Shown one piece after another: positions 38,044 to 47,614 of a stretch of DNA of 64,000 nt. Origin of the DNA: GCA-2746605 sp963704835 (GTDB lineage: Bacteria; Bacteroidota; Ignavibacteria; Ignavibacteriales; Melioribacteraceae); NCBI GenBank assembly GCA_963704835.1, contig CAVPHW010000001.1, forward strand, positions 124,001 to 188,000, in the 5' to 3' direction. Each line of letters opens with the position of its first letter. Position 1 is the first letter of the stretch. The position numbers and the translations under genes are program-made. The notes under the pieces were generated by a model. That model saw nothing but the letters and a program-made list of their open reading frames with translations, did no database searches and was not told where the DNA came from.

Positions 38044-39564
38044 TTACATTTTCTTTAATTCATAAATATCTTTTCGTCTATCTCTTAAATTTCTAACACT
38101 TCCAAACTGATTTAATTGTCGTAAAAGACCAATATCAACATCGGCAATTAAAATCATTTCTGTGTTTGGCGTTGCTTCAGCTTTTATTCCATTTGCAGGA
38201 AATGCAAAATCACAGGGAGTAAAAACCATTGACTGTGCATACTGAATATCCATATTATGGACTTTAGGCAGATTGCCAACACTTCCTGCAATAGCTACAT
38301 AGCATTCATTTTCAATTGCTCTTGCTTGTGCGCAATTTCTAACTCGGGAATATCCATTTTGTGTGTCAGTTAAAAAAGGTACAAATAAAATATCCATTCC
38401 TTCATCTGCAAGGAGCCGACTAAGTTCGGGAAATTCTACATCATAACAAATCAAAATTCCAATTTTGCCACAATCAGTATCAAATACCTTTAACTCTTTT
38501 CCTCTTTCCATGCCCCATACTTTATATTCATCTGGAGTAACATGAAGTTTTTCATAACTTTCAACGGTGCCATCTCTTTTACACAAATAGCCCACATTGT
38601 AAAGTCTATCATTTCTTATTTCGGGCATACTTCCGGAAATAATATTAATATTATATGAAATGGCAAGTGATGAAAACTTTTGAACAATAGTTGGAGTGTG
38701 TTTAGCAAGTTCCCTTAAAGCCTCTGGCTCAGTTAGATGATTGTTTTCAGCCATTAGTGGGGCATTAAAAAATTCTGGGAACAGGGCAAAATCAGATCTA
38801 TAACCAGAAACCGCATCAACAAAATATTCAACTTGATGTAATAATTCATCTAAATCTTTATACGGACGCATTTGCCATTGAATTAAACCTAAGCGTACAA
38901 CCTTTTTTGTAATTGATGCTTTTTTTCTTTTTTTCTCGTAGTAAATATTATCCCACTCAAGCAGTACAGCATAATCATTAGAAGCCTCATCACCTTCAAG
39001 ATAATTCTTAAGAATTTTAGAGGGATGAAAGTCATTAGAGACCTGAAAATTTAAAACCGGATCGTGAATTTCTTTCATCCTAACTTTTTCAATATATTCT
39101 TTTGGAGAAAGTTCGCTGGAATATTTGTGATAATTTGGAATCCTTCCACCAAATGCAACTCCCTTTAGGTTTAACCTTTCGCTAAGTTCTTTTCTATAAT
39201 CATAAAGTCTTCTACCAAGACGCAGACCGCGGAAATTGGGTTTGATAAAAATATCTATTCCATAAAGCATATCACCATCTGGTGAATGAGTGCTAAAGGT
39301 GTAATTTCCTGTAATATCTTTGTAGGTATGTTCATCATCAAAGTTGTCATAATCTACAATAATGGATAAAGCACAACCTGCTATTTGATTGTTTACTTTA
39401 ATTACTACTTGTCCTTCAGGAAAAAGGGTTATTAAAGTTTCAATTTGTGGTTCTTTCCAAAATGAACCAGGCATATTTGTATAAGCTTGAACCATAGCTT
39501 CTTTTAATTCGTGATAGTCATCCAGACTTAAATAGGTCAACTCAATATTTTCAATATCTATCAT
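38044..39564 (-). CDS. Bifunctional GNAT / carbon-nitrogen hydrolase
   Basis: A 506-residue fusion. Residues 1-210 are a GNAT acetyltransferase with IFIKPNFRGLRLGRRLYDYR (acetyl-CoA loop). Residues 225-506 are a nitrilase-fold hydrolase: FALFPEFF (Glu), YEKLHVTPDE (Lys) and GILICYDVEFPELSR (Cys nucleophile), an intact triad. YIAxAGSVG-like CYVAIAGSVGNLPK follows. The fusion is known in Bacteroidota and others under a bifunctional name, but the physiological substrate is unclear; an amide made or removed by one half could feed the other. It is a stand-alone minus-strand gene. Confidence 0.92.
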   Translation of the reverse strand: MIDIENIELTYLSLDDYHELKEAMVQAYTNMPGSFWKEPQIETLITLFPEGQVVIKVNNQIAGCALSIIVDYDNFDDEHTYKDITGNYTFSTHSPDGDMLYGIDIFIKPNFRGLRLGRRLYDYRKELSERLNLKGVAFGGRIPNYHKYSSELSPKEYIEKVRMKEIHDPVLNFQVSNDFHPSKILKNYLEGDEASNDYAVLLEWDNIYYEKKRKKASITKKVVRLGLIQWQMRPYKDLDELLHQVEYFVDAVSGYRSDFALFPEFFNAPLMAENNHLTEPEALRELAKHTPTIVQKFSSLAISYNINIISGSMPEIRNDRLYNVGYLCKRDGTVESYEKLHVTPDEYKVWGMERGKELKVFDTDCGKIGILICYDVEFPELSRLLADEGMDILFVPFLTDTQNGYSRVRNCAQARAIENECYVAIAGSVGNLPKVHNMDIQYAQSMVFTPCDFAFPANGIKAEATPNTEMILIADVDIGLLRQLNQFGSVRNLRDRRKDIYELKKM

Positions 39565-39639
39565 AATTAATTTACTAACTCCTTTTTGTTTAATTGGATA
39601 AAATTTGCAGACTTGAGACAGTTTAACTTTCTTAAATTA

Positions 39640-40092
39640 TTACAACCCGAATTGTTTTAAATGATGGTCAATGTGTTTGTAAAACATATTGTTCCATTCT
39701 TCCGAAGTTAACTTTCCAAAAGAGAGGGATTCTTTATTATTAAAATAAGAGGCTCCAAGTTCTTGCGTTCGAACAATATAAGCAATTAACCTTTTCTTTT
39801 CAAACTCAAAGTCCTTTTCTTCCTTGATTAAAAACTGTGAGGCTGTCGGTAAACCTTGTTTATATAGTTTTTCGCCAACTACACCTTGTTTAACAAAAAA
39901 TTTTAATATTATTTTCATAAATGGATTTGGTTTGGGATGTTTGTCCTCATAGACCATTTCATAAGTTACACTGCAATGAGCTAACATTTGTGCAACATTC
40001 ATTTTTCCCCAGACTCTTTGCGAGCTTGGAGAAAGTTTGTTGATTCTATTTATTACTTCATCTGTTATTGTTTTATCAAATATATTTTTCAT
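39640..40092 (-). CDS. DUF1569 protein (DinB-like fold)
   Basis: A 150-residue protein with the DUF1569 signature: RVWGKMNVAQMLAHCSVTYEM near the start and SFGKLTSEEWNNMFYKHIDHHLKQFGL-type ending (HxxHHLxQFG). The His residues in AQMLAHC and KHIDHHLKQ lie where DinB-fold proteins bind a metal. Function is unknown; thiol-S-transferase-like roles exist in the superfamily. Its ATG directly follows the stop of the upstream membrane protein gene (zero spacing). Confidence 0.88.
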   Translation of the reverse strand: MKNIFDKTITDEVINRINKLSPSSQRVWGKMNVAQMLAHCSVTYEMVYEDKHPKPNPFMKIILKFFVKQGVVGEKLYKQGLPTASQFLIKEEKDFEFEKKRLIAYIVRTQELGASYFNNKESLSFGKLTSEEWNNMFYKHIDHHLKQFGL

Positions 40093-40644
40093 TTATTTCC
40101 CTTTTTTTAATCTTTTGATTCCGAACGCAATGAAGGTTGCGATTAATACCATAAAAAAAACGGTTGTGAGAACACTTTTTATAATAGTGAAATAATTTGT
40201 TAAAGTTACTGAAAAGTTTGAAAAGTCCGGATAGTGAAGAAGTAGCGCTATAACGCCAATATTTTCCAAATAATCAAAGAAACTCCCAAATAATGGAATT
40301 AAACATAAATAAATTAGTGGTCCGTTCAACTTTTGGATTTTATTAAAGAGATATGCAAGAAGCAAACAATTACCTATTCCAAAAAGAAAAGGGTAGAGCA
40401 TATCAACTGGAATTTGATTATATAAATATGCTGCTCGCCCTTCTTTCCCAAGGGCAAGAAATAATGAATTCACATATTCATAATCATATCCAGTCGGCAG
40501 CATGTCTAAAATGTTCATTCCACCAGAAAAGTTCATAACTTTTGGAATTGTGAGCAATAACATAGAAGCATAAACTAGATTTGTGAGAATAAAAAGTATT
40601 AAAACTTTCTTTCCTTGAATATTATTTCGAATAATTTCTTTCAT
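40093..40644 (-). CDS. Hypothetical five-helix membrane protein
   Basis: A 183-residue polytopic membrane protein with helices near residues 14-33, 80-97, 107-125, 128-140 and 150-176, and a basic C-terminal tail (KRLKKGK). I do not recognise a named family. Between helices one and two is a soluble loop with SGGMNILDMLPTGYDYEYVNSLF, which may bind a ligand or partner. The gene is fused end-to-start with the DUF1569 gene, so the two are very likely co-translated. Confidence 0.65.
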   Translation of the reverse strand: MKEIIRNNIQGKKVLILFILTNLVYASMLLLTIPKVMNFSGGMNILDMLPTGYDYEYVNSLFLALGKEGRAAYLYNQIPVDMLYPFLFGIGNCLLLAYLFNKIQKLNGPLIYLCLIPLFGSFFDYLENIGVIALLLHYPDFSNFSVTLTNYFTIIKSVLTTVFFMVLIATFIAFGIKRLKKGK

Positions 40645-40748
40645 TCTTTCTCAACACAATGAAAACTAAGCTTTAGTAATAACTTAATCTTTGAAATCTT
40701 TTACTTGATATAAAATTCAAGTCTATATTAATTTTTTGTTAACTTTTT

Positions 40749-41693
40749 TTACCTTAGAGTAGTTTTGTTATAATCAGTCTGTACAATTTCCTTAATTCCA
40801 CTTAAATACGATGTTGGAGTAAAATCAAAACGTTTTTCAAATTTACTGCTATCAAATACATAATCTCTATCGTATTGGTACATCATTTCGACCATCTCAT
40901 TCATAATCGGAATAAACAATCCAAGAATTCTGACAAGAAATTTTGGTGTTGCTTGGTATTTAGGTTTTTCACCCATTTCTTTTGCTATTGCTTCTATCCA
41001 TTCTTTACCTGTAAAAGGATTTGTAGCAGTTGGCAAATGCCATATTTGATTATATGCATTAGCAGTATTTCCCAAAAGGGCTGTTGCCATTCCAGCATCA
41101 GGAGTGTAAGTAAAGGAGTGCTTGAAATTTACGGAAGCCATCCAATTTGCTTTCTTACCGTTACTCAGCGGCTTGAAAACCGTTTCTGTGAGCATACTTG
41201 TGTTTTTAATTTTAGGACCGTAAAAATCTGCCGATCGAGCAATTAATGCATGTAATTTACCCTCATGGACCTTTTTCATTATCATTTCTGATATTCGAGC
41301 TCTGATCCTGCCTTTATTGCTTGGTGGATTGATTGGAGTTTCTTCGGTCATAAATCCCAAATGATTTGAATCGTACATATAGATATTATCGAAGAACACT
41401 AATTTACATTTCTGTTCAATGCAAACATGAATCACATTGAAAATGAATTTGGGCCAACTTTTCTCCCAAACTTTTAGATTATAGGGAAATCCCACTGTCA
41501 CATAAACCACTGAAGAACCTTTGATTGCTTTTTGAACTTCCTCAATATTTAATAAGTCTGCTGATAAAAGTTCATCAGTTTCATTAACTTTTTTGGGGTT
41601 CCGACCAACCAATCTAATTTCTGTTGTAAATTTTATTAGTGCTTTTGCAAGTTCAATTCCAATAGCACCACCTGATCCTAATATTGTCTGCAT
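40749..41693 (-). CDS. NAD(P)-dependent epimerase/dehydratase (extended SDR)
   Basis: A 314-residue extended short-chain dehydrogenase. The Rossmann motif is ILGSGGAIGIELAKAL (GxGGxxG). DADLLNIEEVQKAI-like sequence is ADLLNIEEVQKAIKGSS (SDR adenine region) and FFDNIYMYDSNHLG plays the role of the YxxxK region in a modified form: the usual Tyr-x-x-x-Lys is not obvious, which suggests a non-catalytic or atypical member. HSFTYTPDAGMATALLG is the lower motif. It starts 142 bases downstream of acs on the same strand. Substrate unknown. Confidence 0.85.
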   Translation of the reverse strand: MQTILGSGGAIGIELAKALIKFTTEIRLVGRNPKKVNETDELLSADLLNIEEVQKAIKGSSVVYVTVGFPYNLKVWEKSWPKFIFNVIHVCIEQKCKLVFFDNIYMYDSNHLGFMTEETPINPPSNKGRIRARISEMIMKKVHEGKLHALIARSADFYGPKIKNTSMLTETVFKPLSNGKKANWMASVNFKHSFTYTPDAGMATALLGNTANAYNQIWHLPTATNPFTGKEWIEAIAKEMGEKPKYQATPKFLVRILGLFIPIMNEMVEMMYQYDRDYVFDSSKFEKRFDFTPTSYLSGIKEIVQTDYNKTTLR

Positions 41694-41791
41694 CTGTTTT
41701 CCAATTTAATAATGAGCAGTGAATGAAACATTTTTAAGGAGGTAAAGTTTTTAAAAATTTATTACATAATGACGCAATAATTATTAACAAT

Positions 41792-41820
41792 ATTAAGGCA
41801 TCTTGAAAAGATGCCTTAAT
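41792..41820. terminator. Perfect hairpin downstream of acs
   Basis: ATTAAGGCATCTT (41792-41804) and AAGATGCCTTAAT (41808-41820) form a perfect 13-bp stem with a three-base loop, 15 bases downstream of the acs stop on the minus strand. The following tract on that strand is AT-rich but has no long T-run, so termination strength is uncertain. Confidence 0.65.
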
Positions 41821-41834
41821 ATAAATATGTGAAA

Positions 41835-43745
41835 TTATTCTTCAATTGTACTTAGATCACCTTCCGGTAATCCTTGAGCTCTTGCCTTAAGAACACGCCT
41901 CATAATTTTACCACTTCTGGTTTTCGGTAAAGAGTCGACAAAAGTAATTGTTTCTGGTTTTGCAATTGGACCCATTTCATGTCCAACGTGATCTCTTAAA
42001 CTTTTATCAAGAGCGACATCGCCAGTTAAACCGGCCTTCAAAATTACATACGCATGAATTGCATTTCCTTTTAGATCATGAGGTAACGCAATAGCAGCGG
42101 CTTCTGCAACTTGAGGATGACTAACAAGAGCACTTTCAATTTCTGCTGTGCCCAAACGATAACCGCTAACCTTAATTACATCATCGATTCTACCGATTAT
42201 CCAAATGTATCCATCTTCATCAATTCGAGCAGAATCACCCGCTTTATACCAGCCTTGCTTTGCATAATCTTTCCAATAAGTATCAACATATCGTTTTGGA
42301 TCACCCATAACTGTTCTAGCCATTCCCGGCCATGGATTTTTAATCACTAACTTTCCTTCTTCTCCAGCTTTAACAGATTTGCCATTATCATCTACAACAC
42401 CAATCTCATTCCCGAAAAACGGTTTAGTACCAGAACCGGGTTTAAGTGGAGTAATTGGCAGCGGGGTAATCACAAAACCACCTGTTTCAGTCTGCCACCA
42501 AGTATCCATAATTGGGCACTTATTATCACCTATAACACTATGATACCACTTCCATGCTTCCGGGTTTATTGGTTCACCCACAGATCCTAGCAATCTTAAA
42601 GAACTTATGTCATGACGTTTTGGCCATTGATCTCCAAAACGCATTAAACCACGGATGGCTGTTGGTGAAGTATATAAAATTGTAATTCCATATTTTTCAA
42701 CCATTTGCCACCATCTGTTTGGATAAGGATGATTTGGAGCACCCTCGTACATCATAACGGTTGAGCCATTTATAAGAGGACCATAAACAATATAGCTATG
42801 ACCGGTAATCCAACCTGGATCAGCGGCGCACCACCAGCGATCTTCATCTTTAATATCAAAAACCATTTTATGAGTGGTTGAAGTATAAACAGAATAACCA
42901 CCGTGAGTATGTACAAGTCCCTTTGGCTTGCCAGTAGTGCCGGAAGTATAAAGTATGAATAGCATATCTTCAGCATCCATAACTTCAGTTTCGCATTTAG
43001 TGTTTGATATAGGGAGAGAAACCAAATCGTGATACCAAAAATCTCTATCGTTTTCCATAAAGACTTCATGCCCAGTTCTTTTTACAGTTATACACGCTTC
43101 AATGGTAGGAGATCTACTAATGGCTTCATTCACAATTCCTTTCAAGTCATTTACCTTTCCTCTTCTCCAACCGCCATCAGCAGTAACCAGCACTCTGCTA
43201 TTTGCATCAGCAATTCTTTCTGCAAGAGCTTCAACGCTAAAACCTCCATACACAACACTATGAGCTGCGCCAATTTTTGCACAAGCCAACATTGCAAATA
43301 CAAGTTCTGGAATTTGAGGCATATAGATTGTAACAATATCTCCTTTTTTGGTCCCCATACTTTTTAAAATATTTGCAAATTTAGTAACTTCTCTATTTAA
43401 TGCATGGTAAGAAAATACCTTAACATCACCAGGTTCCCCTTCCCAAATAATTGCAATTTTATTTCTTCTCCAGGTTTTAAGATGTCTATCAATTGCATTT
43501 TGAACAATGTTAGTTTTGCCTCCCTTGAACCATTTATAGAAAGGTTTTTTACTTTCATCAAGAACTTTGTCCCACTTTTTGTACCAATCCAAAGTTTCTG
43601 CTTGCTCTGCCCAGAATCCTTCTCGATCTTTTATTGACCTTTTATAAAGTTTATCATATTCTTTTACATTGGCGTTTTCAACAATAGAATCAATAGGATA
43701 AAATATATTGGGGTTTGTGGTGGGGGTGGTTTTCTTTTTTCCCAT
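41835..43745 (-). CDS. acs: Acetate-CoA ligase (AMP-forming)
   Basis: A 636-residue acetyl-CoA synthetase of normal length that activates acetate with ATP and CoA. The phosphate loop is YTSGTTGKPKGLVHTHGG, followed by WCAADPGWITGHSYIVYGPL, MDTWWQTETGGFVITP and the hinge DEDGYIWIIGRIDDVIKVSGYRL. The C-terminal LPKTRSGKIMRR carries the acetylation-regulated Lys. The N-terminal KEYDKLYKRSIKDREGFWAEQA is typical of Acs. It has its own promoter region and a hairpin downstream, so it is probably monocistronic. Confidence 0.97.
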   Translation of the reverse strand: MGKKKTTPTTNPNIFYPIDSIVENANVKEYDKLYKRSIKDREGFWAEQAETLDWYKKWDKVLDESKKPFYKWFKGGKTNIVQNAIDRHLKTWRRNKIAIIWEGEPGDVKVFSYHALNREVTKFANILKSMGTKKGDIVTIYMPQIPELVFAMLACAKIGAAHSVVYGGFSVEALAERIADANSRVLVTADGGWRRGKVNDLKGIVNEAISRSPTIEACITVKRTGHEVFMENDRDFWYHDLVSLPISNTKCETEVMDAEDMLFILYTSGTTGKPKGLVHTHGGYSVYTSTTHKMVFDIKDEDRWWCAADPGWITGHSYIVYGPLINGSTVMMYEGAPNHPYPNRWWQMVEKYGITILYTSPTAIRGLMRFGDQWPKRHDISSLRLLGSVGEPINPEAWKWYHSVIGDNKCPIMDTWWQTETGGFVITPLPITPLKPGSGTKPFFGNEIGVVDDNGKSVKAGEEGKLVIKNPWPGMARTVMGDPKRYVDTYWKDYAKQGWYKAGDSARIDEDGYIWIIGRIDDVIKVSGYRLGTAEIESALVSHPQVAEAAAIALPHDLKGNAIHAYVILKAGLTGDVALDKSLRDHVGHEMGPIAKPETITFVDSLPKTRSGKIMRRVLKARAQGLPEGDLSTIEE

Positions 43746-43864
43746 TTGGGTCTCCTATATAAAATTTAAGTACACAAAGTTAAATTCTTCTAAAAAGGAA
43801 CAGCGTTATGTTTGAATTTACTTTATAAGAAGTTGGAATTCAACTGGGAAAACCAATTATTAAT

Positions 43865-43905
43865 AAAAAAAACCTTTATGAATCAGTTTAAAATCCATAA
43901 AGGTT
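43865..43905 (-). terminator. Rho-independent terminator of argF
   Basis: On the minus strand AACCTTTATG (43905-43896) pairs with CATAAAGGTT (43880-43871), a perfect 10-bp stem with a 15-base loop, followed by a T-run (43872-43865). It lies 24 bases after the argF stop. Confidence 0.85.
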
Positions 43906-43929
43906 AATTAATAATCAGAAAAAAAGGAA

Positions 43930-44931
43930 TTAACTGCCTAAAGTTGCAACCATTATGGCTTTAATTGTATGCACTCTATTTTCAGCCTCATCAAATACAA
44001 TTGAATGTTCTGATTCAAATACTTCTTCGGTAACTTCCATTCCATCTAAACCGAATTTCTTAAATATTTCTTCACCAACTTTTGTTTCTCTATTGTGGAA
44101 AGCTGGTAAACAATGCATGAATTTTACTTTTGGATTCCCAGTCAACTTTACTGTTTTCATATTTATTTGATAAGGTTTCAGCAGTTTTATTCTTTCTGCC
44201 CAAACTTCTGCCAGTTCGCCCATAGAAACCCAAACATCTGTATAAAGAAAATCAACACCCTTAACACCAACCTTTACATCACTGGTCAGTGTAATTTTTG
44301 CTCCGGATTTTTTTGCAATTTCCTTACATTTATCAACTAATTCTTTTTTGGGTAAGATTTCTTTAGGCGCACAAAGTCTAACATCCATACCCATTATTGC
44401 TCCACCTACAAGCAAAGAATTTCCCATGTTATTTCTTGCATCACCTAAATAACAAAATGATATTTGCGAAAGAGGTTTGTCGCTATGTTCTAACATTGTC
44501 ATAAAATCAGCTAAAATTTGTGTTGGATGAAATTCATCTGTCAATCCATTCCATACCGGAACGCCTGCATACTGACCTAATTCTTCAACTATACTTTGTC
44601 CGTAACCTCGGTATTCAATTCCATCATACATTCTTCCAAAAACTCGAGCAGTATCTTTCATAGATTCTTTGCTTCCAATTTGAGAACCACTTGGTCCAAG
44701 ATAAGTCACATTTGCACCTTGATCAAATGCGGCAGTCTCAAAAGCACATCTTGTTCTTGTTGAACTTTTTTCGAATATAAGTGCTATATTTTTTCCAGTT
44801 AAAGTTGGTTTTTCGTATCCGCCATACTTTGCATCTTTAAGGTTCTTTGAAAGGTCTAATAAAAATTTTATTTCCTCTTGTGTAAAATCAAGTAATTTTA
44901 AAAAATTTCTGTTTCTTAAATTAAAAGCCAT
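43930..44931 (-). CDS. argF: Ornithine carbamoyltransferase
   Basis: A 333-residue carbamoyltransferase that makes citrulline from ornithine and carbamoyl phosphate in arginine synthesis (or works in reverse in catabolism). The carbamoyl-phosphate loop is EKSSTRTRCAFE, then EFHPTQILADFMTM, the SMGE motif at VWVSMGELAEVW, and HCLPAFHNRETKVG with the catalytic Cys. Length and C-terminal SIVFDEAENRVHTIKAIMVA fit the enteric-like class. No other arginine gene is adjacent, though aguBA lies in the same window. It is divergent from ggt by 88 bases. A strong terminator follows. Confidence 0.97.
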   Translation of the reverse strand: MAFNLRNRNFLKLLDFTQEEIKFLLDLSKNLKDAKYGGYEKPTLTGKNIALIFEKSSTRTRCAFETAAFDQGANVTYLGPSGSQIGSKESMKDTARVFGRMYDGIEYRGYGQSIVEELGQYAGVPVWNGLTDEFHPTQILADFMTMLEHSDKPLSQISFCYLGDARNNMGNSLLVGGAIMGMDVRLCAPKEILPKKELVDKCKEIAKKSGAKITLTSDVKVGVKGVDFLYTDVWVSMGELAEVWAERIKLLKPYQINMKTVKLTGNPKVKFMHCLPAFHNRETKVGEEIFKKFGLDGMEVTEEVFESEHSIVFDEAENRVHTIKAIMVATLGS

Positions 44932-44971
44932 AAAAACTCCTTTTGCTGTTCTGCGTAATAATATTTTTTTT

Positions 44972-44996
44972 ATTATGTTAATATATTCAACATAAT
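44972..44996. promoter_or_regulatory. Inverted repeat between divergent argF and ggt
   Basis: ATTATGTT (44972-44979) and AACATAAT (44989-44996) form a perfect 8-bp inverted repeat with a 9-base spacer in the 88-base divergent region. It may be an operator for either gene. It does not match the usual ArgR box closely. Confidence 0.35.
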
Positions 44997-45019
44997 TGTA
45001 ATCACTAAATAAAAAAAAT

Positions 45020-46744
45020 ATGAAATATAAAAATACCTATGCAAAATTTGTAATAGCCGTACTTTTCACTTTTTTGTTTACTCCAAATAGTTTAGTAGCC
45101 CAAACTGGAAGACCTATAAAGGCAAAGAATGGAATGGTTGTTTCTGCTAGCTCTTTAGCCTCAAAGGTTGGAGTTGAAATTCTAAAAAATGGCGGTAATG
45201 CCGTTGATGCTTCTGTAGCTGTTGGGTTTGCACTCGCCGTTACATATCCATATGCCGGTAATTTAGGTGGTGGTGGATTTATGGTTTTACATCTTAAAGA
45301 TGGGAAAAACACTTCAATTGATTTTAGAGAAAAAGCCCCAATTTCAGCTCATAAAGATATGTATTTAGATAATTCTGGAAATTATATTCCCGAACTAAGT
45401 CAAGAGGGAATTACTTCGGTAGGTGTTCCGGGAAGTGTTGCCGGATTGATTCATGCTCTGGAAAAATATGGCACCTTTTCTCTTGAACAAGTAATACAAC
45501 CAGCAATTGATTTAGCAATGAATGGATTTTTATTAAGCGAATCGGATGCAAGATCGTTTAAGAATAGTTTAAAAGATTTTAAAAAATATTCCTCCTCAGT
45601 TAAAATCTTTTCCAAAGGTGGAGAACCATTTGATGAAGGCGATTTATTTATTCAAAAGGATTTGGCAAGAACATTAGAAAAAATTAAGCAGTATGGAGCA
45701 GATGGGTTTTATAAAGGAGAAATTGCTGATTTATTTATTGCACAAGTTAAAAGCATGAATGGATATATAACTCATGAGGATTTAGAAAATTATCAACCGG
45801 TTGAAAGAGACCCAGTTCAGGGAACTTATAGAGATCATAAAATAATTTCAATGGGTCCACCAAGTTCGGGTGGAATTGCCCTTGTTCAAATGTTAAATGT
45901 TTTAGAAAATTTTTCATTTGAAAAAGATGATTGGGGAAGCAGCAATTATATTAACAAGCTTGTTGAGACAATGAAATATGTTTATGCAGATAGAACTTAT
46001 CATTTAGGAGATGAAGATTTTTATCCGGTACCAAAACAAAAATTAACTTCTAAAGTATATGCCAAAACCATTTTCGATAAACTAACCTCTTATGCAACAC
46101 CTTCAGAGAAAATAACAACACAAATTCCTGTGGAACAAAACGAAAGTACGGAAACCACACACTATTCCGTATATGATAAAGAAGGAAATGCTGTAAGTGT
46201 TACGACAACAATTAATTCGGGTTTTGGATCAAAAATAGTTGTAGATGGAGCAGGATTTCTTCTCAATAATGAAATGGATGATTTTAGCGCAAAACCAGGC
46301 GAACCTAATCAATTTGGCTTGTTGGGAGCTGAAGCAAATTCAATTCAACCAGAAAAAAGAATGTTGAGCGCAATGACCCCGACTATTGTTTTAAAAAATG
46401 ATAAACCTTATATAATTGTTGGTTCGCCAGGAGGATCGACAATTATTACTGTAGTTCTTCAAGTAATTTTGAATTGCATCGATTTTGGCATGAACATTCA
46501 GGAAGCAGTTAATGCACCAAGGATTCATCATCAATGGATGCCTGATATTGTTTATCTTGAAGAATTTGCAATTAGTAAAGATGTAAAAGAGAACCTTACA
46601 AAAATAGGATATAACTTTGGAGACAGAAATAGTACATTCAGAGTATTGGGGTCAGCCCAATCTATACTAATTGATTGTGTCTCTGGAAACATTTATGGTG
46701 CTGCAGATCCGAGAAGAGGTAGCGCTTATGCAGCAGGTTATTGA
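45020..46744 (+). CDS. ggt: Gamma-glutamyltransferase (periplasmic)
   Basis: A 574-residue N-terminal-nucleophile enzyme with a signal peptide (residues 8-27). PIKAKNGMVVSASSLASKVG opens the mature protein and NAVDASVAVGFALAVTYPYAGN follows. The autoprocessing Thr is residue 380 in ESTETTHYSVYDKEGNAVS, giving large and small subunits. GSPGGSTIITVV is the small-subunit core. It cleaves glutathione and gamma-glutamyl compounds in the periplasm. The hexapeptide acyltransferase gene begins 21 bases downstream, so the two may be co-transcribed. Confidence 0.96.
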   Translation: MKYKNTYAKFVIAVLFTFLFTPNSLVAQTGRPIKAKNGMVVSASSLASKVGVEILKNGGNAVDASVAVGFALAVTYPYAGNLGGGGFMVLHLKDGKNTSIDFREKAPISAHKDMYLDNSGNYIPELSQEGITSVGVPGSVAGLIHALEKYGTFSLEQVIQPAIDLAMNGFLLSESDARSFKNSLKDFKKYSSSVKIFSKGGEPFDEGDLFIQKDLARTLEKIKQYGADGFYKGEIADLFIAQVKSMNGYITHEDLENYQPVERDPVQGTYRDHKIISMGPPSSGGIALVQMLNVLENFSFEKDDWGSSNYINKLVETMKYVYADRTYHLGDEDFYPVPKQKLTSKVYAKTIFDKLTSYATPSEKITTQIPVEQNESTETTHYSVYDKEGNAVSVTTTINSGFGSKIVVDGAGFLLNNEMDDFSAKPGEPNQFGLLGAEANSIQPEKRMLSAMTPTIVLKNDKPYIIVGSPGGSTIITVVLQVILNCIDFGMNIQEAVNAPRIHHQWMPDIVYLEEFAISKDVKENLTKIGYNFGDRNSTFRVLGSAQSILIDCVSGNIYGAADPRRGSAYAAGY

Positions 46745-46765
46745 ACGCCAAATGGATAAATAAAA

Positions 46766-47512
46766 ATGAAAAAATATAAAAATAAAACCCCTGAAGAAGT
46801 AATTAAAATGGTTACAATTGAAATAATTGACCGTGCAATTAAACTGGGGAGAAAGAACAATAAAACAATTACGATTAGTAAAACATCTGGCGGTAAGGGG
46901 ACAGATGTAAATGAATTAAATCCTAAAACTGCTGAAGGGAAAATTAACCTTGAAAAATTTTTAACTCCCATTCGAAGGCATTATACATTTTCCGGATTAG
47001 GCTCGATAGAAGAAAAAAAATCAATTAATTGGAGAGTTTTAAATTTACCTTTGGGAAGAAGACTATTGCTGGTTTTTCAGGTTGCAATTTCTTTTGTATT
47101 AAAAGGGACAGCAGTTAAAAATAAATTATATAGATGGATGGGTGTTCAAGTCGGTAAAGGAACTGAAATAATGCAATTGGTTTGGCTTGATCACTTTAGA
47201 CCGGAACTAATATCTATTGGCGAGAATACTTTAATGGGAGCATTTACAAGACTTACTGTGCATGCTTACGAGGGATCTGGGAAATTTAGATATGGATTGA
47301 TTGAAATTGGCGATAATTGCACAATTGGGGCAGGAACCGGAATGGGGCCAATTCAAATTGAAGATAATGTTAGAACACTTCCGGGAACAACTCTCTCCCC
47401 ATACTTTTCAAAAATAAAGGAAGGTTCAATAGTTGGTTGGAACCCTCCAAATTTAAAAGAGTATAAGCAAAAAGATCAGACCTCGAAGACAGATGAAAAA
47501 CCAATGGACTAA
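46766..47512 (+). CDS. Hexapeptide-repeat acyltransferase
   Basis: A 248-residue protein. After a charged helical N-terminus and a hydrophobic segment around residues 92-112 (LLLVFQVAISFVL) comes a left-handed beta-helix with short isoleucine-led repeats: ISIGENTLMG, IEIGDNCTIGAGTGMG, IQIEDNVRTLPG. This is the fold of maltose/galactoside acetyltransferases and acyltransferases used on cell-surface glycans. The N-terminal half is unlike standard LbH enzymes, so the acceptor is unknown. It ends with a hydrophilic tail (KQKDQTSKTDEKPMD). Confidence 0.82.
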   Translation: MKKYKNKTPEEVIKMVTIEIIDRAIKLGRKNNKTITISKTSGGKGTDVNELNPKTAEGKINLEKFLTPIRRHYTFSGLGSIEEKKSINWRVLNLPLGRRLLLVFQVAISFVLKGTAVKNKLYRWMGVQVGKGTEIMQLVWLDHFRPELISIGENTLMGAFTRLTVHAYEGSGKFRYGLIEIGDNCTIGAGTGMGPIQIEDNVRTLPGTTLSPYFSKIKEGSIVGWNPPNLKEYKQKDQTSKTDEKPMD

Positions 47513-47614
47513 AACATCCAATTATATTTAATTAAATTATTTATGATTTCTCTAATTTTAAATTTATTTTGCGCTCATGAAATTATTTATTTTTATTAAA
47601 AAGGAGGGTATCTA

